7,694 nt of DNA from an uncultured Lachnospiraceae bacterium (lineage in GTDB: Bacteria; Bacillota; Clostridia; Lachnospirales; Lachnospiraceae): positions 1 to 7,694 of the forward strand of contig CAMNQN010000159.1 of the NCBI GenBank assembly GCA_946549155.1, read 5' to 3'. Below the pieces are notes generated by a model that saw only the letters and a list, made by a program, of their open reading frames with translations, was not told the DNA's origin and did no database searches. How positions within the stretch are numbered: position 1 is the stretch's first letter; the number at the start of each line of letters is the position of its first letter. The position numbers and the translations under genes were made by a program. Shown here one piece after another: positions 1 to 4,862 of the stretch.

Positions 1-66
1 AGCTGGGAAATCATCAGGATTTCCCGGCGAACCGCCCCGGTGCCCGAAATTTTCGTCCGACTGCAT
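1..66 (-). CDS. possible 5' end of a gene running off the left edge
   Basis: On the minus strand an ATG at 66 opens a frame that stays open to the window edge, 22 codons rich in Gly, Pro, Asn and Asp (starting MQSDENFGHRGG). That composition resembles the disordered N-termini of some clostridial membrane or secreted proteins, but no family is recognisable from so little. The frame has an upstream stop at 91-93, so 66 is its only Met start. The region before it has only a weak purine-rich AAGAAAA as a ribosome site. The plus strand is also open here (frame 3 stops at 69-71, and frame 1 is open from the edge to 252), so a gene ending from the left is an alternative. Confidence 0.28.
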   Translation of the reverse strand, partial: MQSDENFGHRGGSPGNPDDFPA

Positions 67-79
67 CTTAGATTTTCTT

Positions 80-178
80 GGTATCCGGAGTTATTTTCCA
101 GATGCCTGTGGCCCTGTGCGCCCGCCTCTTCCTGCGTCCGGGTAGTTAACAAAACACGAAGAGCATTTACCCGAACAG
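80..178 (+). repeat. dispersed repeat, copy A (single arm plus flank)
   Basis: This stretch matches the reverse complement of 3101-3200, about 3 kb away. The first 60 bases (81-140) differ from the other copy at only a handful of positions, and the flank (TTAACAAAACACGAAGA at 146-162) is also shared, with a one-base length difference before it. Copy A has the loop and 3' arm of the element but not the second long arm. It keeps a short hairpin of its own, 80-88 pairing with 98-106 (loop 89-97), with one C/A mismatch and one G-T pair. It lies just upstream of the promoter of the acyltransferase operon. No protein is implied, and the open frames across it are incidental. Confidence 0.8.
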
Positions 179-224
179 TAACCGTCAGCTTCCTCCCTTC
201 CCTTATTTTCCGGAATGCTTTTGC

Positions 225-253
225 TTGTCATCCCGTCCGTTTCATTTTATAAT
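225..253 (+). promoter_or_regulatory. strong sigma-A promoter, candidate leaderless start
   Basis: The -35 box is TTGTCA (225-230, 5 of 6 consensus bases). A 17-base spacer follows, then a perfect TATAAT -10 box at 248-253. Transcription normally starts about 7 bases after the -10, which is position 260, the A of the ATG of the acyltransferase gene. There is no room for a 5' leader or a Shine-Dalgarno site, and none is visible before the ATG. The promoter also argues against the longer reading frame starting at 215, since that start would lie upstream of the mRNA. Confidence 0.65.
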
Positions 254-259
254 AGAACT

Positions 260-1549
260 ATGAAAAAATATACAACCAAACGTACCTCCTGGTACAAATT
301 AGACTTATCCGCCAATGTATATCCTACCTTGCAGCGGAAAAATTTTTCCAGTGTGTACCGTATCAGCGTCACACTGAAGGAACCCATACAGCCGGACCTG
401 CTGCAGCAGGCCGTTGACCGGACGCTTCCGCGCTTCCCCACCTTTAAGACAGCGCTGCGGCGGGGGCTTTTTTGGCGTTACCTGGAGCCCAACAGTCGGC
501 CTGGCCCCTTTGTGCGGCCCGATATTCAAAATCCCTGTATGCCCATGGATTTCCGTTCCGACGGCCGTTACCTGATCCGCATTTATTATTATCAGAAACG
601 GATTTCCCTGGAGGTCTTTCACTCCCTCTCCGACGGCAACGGCGCGCTGTGCCTGCTGCGCACCATCGTGGCCGTCTACCTGCGGCTGCAGGGACATGAA
701 ATCCCGGACGGCTGCGGCGTTTTGAATCTAGATGAGGAGCCCTCCCCCGGAGAGCTGGAGGACGCATACCTGAAATACGCCACCTCCAAATTTTGTCCGC
801 CCAGACGGCAGGGACGGGCCTATCGGGTACGGGGAACCCCGGAACCGCTGCACACCTTAAATATCATCTGCGGTGTGATTCCTGTGGACCGGCTGCTTGC
901 CGTTACCCGGCAATACAAGGTATCCGTCACCGAGTACCTGAACGCGGTCCTTCTGTACGCCCTGCTGAAGAAACAGGCGGCGGACGGCGTATTTCGGGAA
1001 AAGCCTCTGAAGCTGGCCATGCCGGTAAACCTGCGGAATTTTTTTCCTTCGGAAACACTGCGAAACTTTATTACCATGGTATACCCCTCCATTGACCCCC
1101 GGATGGGCGATTATTCCTTCCAGGATATTCTCACCCAGGTACACCACTATATGCGCTATTACATCAACGATAAATTTCTCAACGCCGACATTACCACCAA
1201 CGCCATCACCCAGCAAAATCCGCTGATCCGCATTATTCCGCTGTTTATCAAGGATTTCGTGGTAAAGCGTTTTTACATCCGGGTACAGGACTGCCAGTCC
1301 AGCGCCGGGCTGACTAATCTGGGAATCATCACCCTCTCTGAGGAGATGCAGAAATATGTGGACCGCTTCGACGTTCTGATGGGCCATCCCTTCTCCGCCC
1401 GGACAAACTGCGCCATCATCAGCTACCAAAACACGCTGACTGTGAACTTTGCCAGCTGCATCAAGGAAACCGATGTGGAGCGCAATTTTTTCCGAAAGCT
1501 GGTACAGGATGGAATTCCGGTAAAAATTGAGACAAATCGAAACATGTAG
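260..1549 (+). CDS. condensation-type (alcohol acetyltransferase-like) acyltransferase
   Basis: A 429-residue protein with the fold signature of the chloramphenicol acetyltransferase / condensation-domain superfamily. The active-site HxxxDG motif is at His121-Asp125-Gly126 (HSLSDGNG), with His the expected general base. The N-terminal half carries the family pattern of paired acyl-donor/acceptor lobes (residues about 25-130). The C-terminal half has a conserved-looking MPVNLRNFF segment near residue 255 and a TNLGIITL segment where related enzymes have the DFGWG-type loop. It probably transfers an acyl group to a hydroxyl or amine; the substrate cannot be read from sequence. It is cytoplasmic, with no signal peptide or clear membrane helix. 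The start at 260 is preferred over 215 because a strong promoter lies between them. It forms an operon with the next gene, 15 bases downstream. It resembles proteins annotated alcohol acetyltransferase in Lachnospiraceae, but that name is weakly founded. Confidence 0.82.
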   Translation: MKKYTTKRTSWYKLDLSANVYPTLQRKNFSSVYRISVTLKEPIQPDLLQQAVDRTLPRFPTFKTALRRGLFWRYLEPNSRPGPFVRPDIQNPCMPMDFRSDGRYLIRIYYYQKRISLEVFHSLSDGNGALCLLRTIVAVYLRLQGHEIPDGCGVLNLDEEPSPGELEDAYLKYATSKFCPPRRQGRAYRVRGTPEPLHTLNIICGVIPVDRLLAVTRQYKVSVTEYLNAVLLYALLKKQAADGVFREKPLKLAMPVNLRNFFPSETLRNFITMVYPSIDPRMGDYSFQDILTQVHHYMRYYINDKFLNADITTNAITQQNPLIRIIPLFIKDFVVKRFYIRVQDCQSSAGLTNLGIITLSEEMQKYVDRFDVLMGHPFSARTNCAIISYQNTLTVNFASCIKETDVERNFFRKLVQDGIPVKIETNRNM

Positions 1550-1564
1550 ATAGGAGAAATCGCT

Positions 1565-2269
1565 ATGTCATACTGTGTAAACTGCGGCGTGGAGCTGGAG
1601 CAAACCTGCCGGAGCTGTCCGCTGTGCGGCACCCCGGTGTACAACCCGGCTCAGCCCATAAACCCTGACACCGCCCCACCTTTCCCCGCCCGCCGCGGAA
1701 CCGCTGAACAGGCCAGCCGGAAGGAATTTATCATCTTAATGAGTATCATCTGTGCAACGGTGTCCATCGTCTGCTATATCCTGAATCACTGGATCTTTTC
1801 CCGAACCCGGTGGTCTGTCTATGTCATCGGACTGAGCATCCTGCTTTGGATTTTCCTGCTGCCGGTGTTTTTCCCGAAGCAGATCCGGGCCTGGATGAGC
1901 ATTCTGTCCGACGGCTTGAGCATCGCCGCCTACCTGTTCGTCATCTCCCGGCTGCATCCCGGGAATGGCTGGTACCCGGACATTGCGGTACCCATCATTG
2001 GGCTGGGGCTTATCCTGATTTTGAATTACTATTTCTTTTCTCTGAGGCGGAAAAGCTCCCTGATCACCAGAACTGCCATCCTCTTCGGCAGTCTGGGCGC
2101 GCTGTGCGTCGCCATTGAGCTGCTGATTCATCTGCATTACGGACGGCCGCTGCATCTCTCCTGGTCTGCCATCGTACTGACCTGCTGCATAGCCATCGAT
2201 GTAATCCTGGTCTCCATCTGCCTCCTGCATGGAGTGCGGGAGGAACTGAGACGGAGAATGCACTTCTAA
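1565..2269 (+). CDS. zinc-ribbon multi-pass membrane protein (DUF6320-like)
   Basis: A 234-residue protein beginning with a rubredoxin/zinc-ribbon knuckle: Cys4-x2-Cys7 and Cys18-x2-Cys21, with an extra Cys15, predicted to bind one Zn. A Pro-rich linker (about 30-50) follows, then about six hydrophobic segments starting near residues 54, 84, 110, 142, 169 and 200, and a basic tail ending RRRMHF. The ribbon is probably cytoplasmic and the rest in the membrane. From memory this matches DUF6320, a family often encoded beside the HxxxDG acyltransferase. I infer that the two cooperate, perhaps with the membrane protein presenting or exporting the acylated product, but no function is established. 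AGGAG at 1552-1556 lies 8 bases before the ATG, and the gene starts 15 bases after the acyltransferase stop, so they are cotranscribed. Confidence 0.82.
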   Translation: MSYCVNCGVELEQTCRSCPLCGTPVYNPAQPINPDTAPPFPARRGTAEQASRKEFIILMSIICATVSIVCYILNHWIFSRTRWSVYVIGLSILLWIFLLPVFFPKQIRAWMSILSDGLSIAAYLFVISRLHPGNGWYPDIAVPIIGLGLILILNYYFFSLRRKSSLITRTAILFGSLGALCVAIELLIHLHYGRPLHLSWSAIVLTCCIAIDVILVSICLLHGVREELRRRMHF

Positions 2270-2296
2270 GGAAACGCTTTCATCCGCGTTTCCTTA
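2267..2296. terminator. convergent hairpin containing both stop codons
   Basis: A perfect 11-base inverted repeat (TAAGGAAACGC at 2267-2277, GCGTTTCCTTA at 2286-2296) closes an 8-base loop. The first three bases are the TAA of the plus-strand zinc-ribbon gene, and the last three are the complement of the TAA of the minus-strand synthase. It probably ends transcription from both sides. The U-tract is poor on both strands, so termination efficiency is uncertain. Confidence 0.6.
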
Positions 2297-2926
2297 ATCC
2301 TCCTTTATGGCCTCATGCAGGGCCCGTGCCGCCGCCACCGGATCCTTGGCATGGGTAATGCCCCCACCCACAATAATCACCTCCGGGTGATAAGCCTTGT
2401 AAGCGTCGATGGTTTCCAGGTTGATTCCTCCGGCCACAGACACTTTGGCGGTTTTCACACAGGAGCGCATCACCTTCAGATCATCCAGCGGGGTCCTGCC
2501 TGCCGCCTGCTGGTCCACCCCCACATGCACCGATACAAAATGGGCCCCCAGTTCCTCCATTTTCGCGATCCGCTCTTCCAGACCGGCCACGCAGATCATA
2601 TCCACCACCACCTGAGCGCCGTAAGCCTTCGCCGCGTCCACGCATCCCTTGACGGTCAGATTATCCGTCACTCCCAGCACAGTAATGTAATCCGCTCCCG
2701 CCTTCAGAGCCTCCTCCGCTTCAAAGTACCCGGCATCCATAATCTTCAGATCCGCCAGTACCTCCAGCCCGGGGAAACGCTCCTTCATCCGGCGCACTGG
2801 TTCCATGCCGTACTGAATCACCATGGGAGTCCCCACTTCCACAATGTCCACATAATCCTGAACCTTTTCCACCTGGTCTATCGCTTCCTCCAGCGCAATA
2901 TCATCCAAAGCCATCTGTAATTTCAT
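2294..2926 (-). CDS. hxlA: 3-hexulose-6-phosphate synthase
   Basis: A 210-residue OMP-decarboxylase-superfamily (beta/alpha)8 enzyme, the usual length for hexulose-6-phosphate synthase, which condenses formaldehyde with ribulose 5-phosphate (reversible, Mg-dependent). Visible motifs are the strand-1 Asp8 (MALDDI), Glu30-x-Gly-Thr (VEVGTP), the D-x-K-x-x-D catalytic signature at Asp59-Lys61-Asp64 (ADLKIMDAG), TVLGV at 82-86, His134/Asp138 in VHVGVDQQAAGR, and the phosphate-binding VAGGIN and VGGGI loops. The HVGVDQQ segment favours this enzyme over keto-gulonate-phosphate decarboxylase. The start at 2926 is chosen over the in-frame ATG at 2980 because AGGAG (2936-2940) sits 9 bases upstream and the protein then begins at the family's usual point. 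No 6-phospho-3-hexuloisomerase gene adjoins it. It may serve formaldehyde removal or, in reverse, ribulose 5-phosphate supply. Confidence 0.9.
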   Translation of the reverse strand: MKLQMALDDIALEEAIDQVEKVQDYVDIVEVGTPMVIQYGMEPVRRMKERFPGLEVLADLKIMDAGYFEAEEALKAGADYITVLGVTDNLTVKGCVDAAKAYGAQVVVDMICVAGLEERIAKMEELGAHFVSVHVGVDQQAAGRTPLDDLKVMRSCVKTAKVSVAGGINLETIDAYKAYHPEVIIVGGGITHAKDPVAAARALHEAIKED

Positions 2927-2991
2927 TTTTTCCTTCTCCTCCCTCATTCCCGTAAACTTCACACAATAAACCACATCCAATGACTACGCCT

Positions 2992-3020
2992 CTGCCCAGG
3001 CTTTATCTCCTGCAGGGCAG
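2992..3020 (-). other. leader hairpin upstream of hexulose-6-phosphate synthase
   Basis: CTGCCCAGG (2992-3000) can pair with CCT...GGGCAG (3009-3011 and 3015-3020), leaving a 3-base bulge and an 8-base loop. It sits 66-94 bases upstream of the synthase ATG on the minus strand, in the presumed leader. No known riboswitch is recognised. I could not find a convincing -35/-10 pair for this gene, though TAGAAT at 3047-3052 (minus strand) could be a -10. It may simply be a chance hairpin. Confidence 0.25.
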
Positions 3021-3083
3021 TCCTTGAATGGTCTGCTATGCCATTATTCTATCACAGGTCCGCCTCTTTTCCTACCACAAAAC

Positions 3084-3102
3084 AAAAAAGCCCGGAGTGG
3101 GC
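3084..3102 (-). terminator. short intrinsic-terminator-like hairpin after hsp20
   Basis: On the minus strand GCCC-ACTCC-GGGC (3102-3090) is followed directly by six Ts (3089-3084) and then GTTTTG. The stem is only 4 G-C pairs but the T-tract is good. It is positioned to end the hsp20 transcript after that RNA has passed through repeat copy B. Confidence 0.45.
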
Positions 3103-3254
3103 AGTTCAGGTGCCAATGTTCTTCGTGTTTTGTTAATAGGAGGACGCAGAAAAAGGCGGACGCACAGGGCCACAAGCATCTGGAAAATAACTCCGGATGC
3201 TTGTGGCCCTGCGCGCCCGCCTCTTCCTGCGTCCTCCTAATTATTTACCAAAAC
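3101..3254. repeat. dispersed repeat, copy B: long imperfect palindrome
   Basis: Left arm 3137-3184 pairs with right arm 3192-3239 around a 7-base loop (3185-3191). Of 48 positions, 43 are Watson-Crick. The plus-strand mismatches are A/C at 3164/3212, 3160/3216, 3153/3223 and 3150/3226, plus T/G at 3181/3195. Weaker symmetry continues outward (TGTTTTG at 3126-3132 against CCAAAAC at 3248-3254). The left arm with its flank, read in reverse complement, matches copy A at 80-178. It lies in the 362-base gap between hsp20 and the synthase, starting 34 bases past the hsp20 stop. It contains no transposase gene and no convincing protein. It resembles REP/MITE-like non-coding elements, but I do not recognise a named family. 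Confidence 0.85.
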
Positions 3255-3288
3255 CCAAAGACCATCGGCTCCCGATTAAGAGAGCCCG

Positions 3289-3765
3289 TTATCCCTCGAT
3301 GGCAATGTATTTGTTTTCTTCCATCTCCGGCTTTCTTGTCTCGGTCTTCGGAATGCTCAGTTTCAATACCCCGCTCTCATACTTTGCGTGGATGTCTTCC
3401 TGCTTTACCTCCTCGCCGACATAGAAGGACCGGCTCATGCTTCCCGCATAGCGCTCCCTGCGGACGAATCTGCCTGTTTTCTTTTCCTTCTCGTCCTTGT
3501 CAAGCCCCTTCGCCGCACTGATCACCAGATAACCGTCTTTCAGTTCCAGGGAAAGTTCGTCTTTCTTAAAGCCAGGCAGATCAATATCCACTTCATAGTG
3601 GTCATCATGCTCCTGCACATCCGTCTTCATCATATTCGCCGCATGGCGTCCGTACAGCTTCCGCTCTGCTTTGCGCATCGCTGTATCGTCAAACGACGGA
3701 AAATCGAAAAAATCATCAAAGAAATCGTCAAATAAGTTTTCTCCAAAAATACTAGGTGTCATCAT
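3289..3765 (-). CDS. hsp20: Hsp20/alpha-crystallin small heat shock protein
   Basis: A 158-residue ATP-independent holdase chaperone that binds unfolding proteins and forms cytoplasmic oligomers. The N-terminal arm is short and unusually rich in Phe and Asp (FDDFFDDFFDFPSFDD, about 12-27). The alpha-crystallin domain spans about 45-142 and includes VDIDLPGF (59-66), LKDGYLVISA (75-84) and the hallmark A-x4-GVL motif (AKYESGVLKLSIP, 127-139). The C-terminal I-x-I anchor is present as Ile154-Ala-Ile156. The length is normal for the family. The start at 3765 has AAGGAG (3775-3780) 9 bases upstream; the following ATG at 3762 is a less well spaced alternative. The gene has its own heat-shock-type promoter with a CIRCE operator and appears monocistronic. 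Confidence 0.95.
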   Translation of the reverse strand: MMTPSIFGENLFDDFFDDFFDFPSFDDTAMRKAERKLYGRHAANMMKTDVQEHDDHYEVDIDLPGFKKDELSLELKDGYLVISAAKGLDKDEKEKKTGRFVRRERYAGSMSRSFYVGEEVKQEDIHAKYESGVLKLSIPKTETRKPEMEENKYIAIEG

Positions 3766-3882
3766 AAGTCATCGCTCCTTTTCCAAATTAAAAACAATCT
3801 GTTAACCGGAACTGGGGATGATTGGGAAGAAAACGAAACCCTTTACCGGTTCCTTTCTTTCCTCTTCCTTTGTTCTATCTGT

Positions 3883-3911
3883 GTTATAACACTTATTTTA
3901 GTACTCGTCAA
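3883..3911 (-). promoter_or_regulatory. sigma-A promoter of hsp20
   Basis: On the minus strand the -35 is TTGACG (3911-3906), the spacer 17 bases, and the -10 TATAAC (3888-3883). The expected transcription start is near 3876, which gives a leader of about 110 bases before the hsp20 ATG. The -35 box lies inside the CIRCE element, so a bound HrcA repressor would block RNA polymerase. Confidence 0.75.
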
Positions 3912-3924
3912 GTGGGAGTGCTAA
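3898..3924 (-). promoter_or_regulatory. CIRCE operator (HrcA binding site)
   Basis: The sequence reads TTAGTACTC-N9-GAGTGCTAA on the plus strand. The consensus is TTAGCACTC-N9-GAGTGCTAA, so one arm matches 9 of 9 and the other 8 of 9, with the exact 9-base spacer. It overlaps the -35 of the hsp20 promoter. Heat-dependent release of the HrcA repressor, known for this class of operator, would induce hsp20. No hrcA, groE or dnaK gene is in the window. Confidence 0.93.
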
Positions 3925-3950
3925 TGATTTTTGTGAAATATTTGTGTACT

Positions 3951-4697
3951 CTACCGTATTTTCCTCACGTCTTGCCTTTGGGGAAGTGTTTTTGTAAGGA
4001 GAAGCGCGTAAGCAGCCGTAATTACAACCAGTATTAACTGGAAAATGATACGCTTTTCTACTGTCAATCCTGTTTCATTTGCAAAAACATTTGTAATGTT
4101 AATAATAGAATGAGTAATCATACAGGGCAGCAAACTACCGCCGCGATAATAAAGAATGACAAACAGAAAACCAATCGCAATCGCTCCTATCATTTGAAAC
4201 AAGTTTTCCGTCAACTCCATACCGCTTCCATTTACCAGGTTTAGCGAATGTCCCAAGCCAAAGGTAACGCTCGAAATGACAATCGCCGTTTTTGCATTGT
4301 CCTTTGCAATCGCCCGAAAAAGAAATCCCCGAAAAATTACTTCTTCTACAAATCCAACGCAAAGCATACACACTATGTAGCAGGCAGTACCTGCTAAGTT
4401 TAAATTAAGTGCAATTCCGTTCCAAAAGTTTGTCGTAGCTAAAATGACCAGAGGAATATAGAAAAGAAAGCGGCTGGCCGATACCGGAGATTTGCAAAGC
4501 CCATATTGTTTTTGTAATTTATTTTTCCAGATAAAGGCGAAAAGAAGAATTGCCTGTAATACGCAGAAAACAGCACTCGCACCATATGGAACCCCGATTT
4601 TTTCGTTCAATGGATTGGCCAGGGATTGCAAAACGCAGTAAATCACGATCCAGGCAATCGCAAAGGTCAGTTCGTTTTTCTCATATAACTTTTTCAC
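3951..4697 (-). CDS. CPBP family (CAAX/Abi-type) intramembrane metalloprotease
   Basis: A 248-residue integral membrane protein with the CPBP signature: Glu118-Glu119-x3-Arg123 (EEVIFRG), Phe146-x3-His150 (FGLGH) and His196-x3-Asn200 (HSIIN). These are the residues that in studied relatives hold a metal and catalyse cleavage. About seven hydrophobic segments are visible, including residues 12-28, 40-57, 76-92, 103-117, 135-150, 167-184 and one near the C-terminus. Substrate and role are unknown; relatives process peptides, give bacteriocin immunity or act in prenyl-protein processing. A GTG start at 4697 is chosen because AGGAGG (4705-4710) lies 7 bases upstream. An in-frame ATG at 4829 would add 44 non-hydrophobic residues and has its AAGGAG directly abutting the ATG. 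Sampled sequence looks more AT-rich than the operon at the left. It stands alone, 165 bases after the reductase. Confidence 0.88.
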   Translation of the reverse strand: MKKLYEKNELTFAIAWIVIYCVLQSLANPLNEKIGVPYGASAVFCVLQAILLFAFIWKNKLQKQYGLCKSPVSASRFLFYIPLVILATTNFWNGIALNLNLAGTACYIVCMLCVGFVEEVIFRGFLFRAIAKDNAKTAIVISSVTFGLGHSLNLVNGSGMELTENLFQMIGAIAIGFLFVILYYRGGSLLPCMITHSIINITNVFANETGLTVEKRIIFQLILVVITAAYALLLTKTLPQRQDVRKIR

Positions 4698-4704
4698 TTC
4701 ATTT

Positions 4705-4710
4705 CCTCCT
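4705..4710 (-). promoter_or_regulatory. ribosome binding site that fixes a GTG start
   Basis: A perfect AGGAGG lies 7 bases before the GTG at 4697. An ATG at 4702, only 2 bases from the site, would encode just Met-Lys before a TGA (4696-4694) that overlaps the GTG. That ATG is too close to the Shine-Dalgarno to be favoured, but the overlap is worth noting. Confidence 0.75.
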
Positions 4711-4731
4711 GTATGGCTAATACTGCACCTT

Positions 4732-4762
4732 AGTATACGCGCCAGAGCCGGACTGTTTTCAA
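4732..4762 (-). promoter_or_regulatory. weak candidate promoter of the CPBP protease gene
   Basis: On the minus strand TTGAAA (4762-4757) and TATACT (4737-4732) are separated by 19 bases. The boxes are good but the spacing is longer than the ideal 17. The predicted start is near 4725, just before the AGGAGG site. No dyad is evident in the spacer. Confidence 0.4.
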
Positions 4763-4862
4763 AACACGCCGCTCCGGGCCATACCGTTCTTTCAATTTCC
4801 GGTGGAAGGGTAATCGTCTCTTTCCACATCTCCTTAACTTTTTCCCTTCCTGCATCAAGGAG

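Noticed and set aside
5..25. Perfect 8-base hairpin GGGAAATC-ATCAG-GATTTCCC as a terminator
   Set aside because: It has no T-tract on either side, and it lies inside frames that are open to the edge on both strands, so its role cannot be judged.
40..252. Plus-strand frame across repeat copy A
   Set aside because: Its translated core (CLWPCAPASSC) recurs in the frame across copy B only because the DNA repeat is shared. There is no ribosome site, and it overlaps the strong promoter of the next gene.
215..259. N-terminal extension of the acyltransferase from an ATG at 215
   Set aside because: It contains the -35/-10 promoter, has no ribosome site, and its residues are unlike the family start.
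3121..3254. CRISPR array or insertion sequence as an explanation for the repeat
   Set aside because: There is one palindrome rather than regularly spaced short repeats. No transposase frame or clear terminal inverted repeat with target duplication is visible.
3024..3521. Plus-strand frame across repeat copy B and the hsp20 gene
   Set aside because: Half of it is repeat DNA and half is antisense to a clear Hsp20. There is no ribosome site and no family resemblance.
4698..4829. 44-residue N-terminal extension of the CPBP protease
   Set aside because: It has no spacing between AAGGAG and ATG, whereas the GTG at 4697 has an ideal site and directly precedes the first membrane helix.
4830..4862. 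CTCCTT/AAGGAG inverted repeat after the reductase as a terminator
   Set aside because: It has a six-base stem with a 21-base loop and no T-tract, so it is not convincing.
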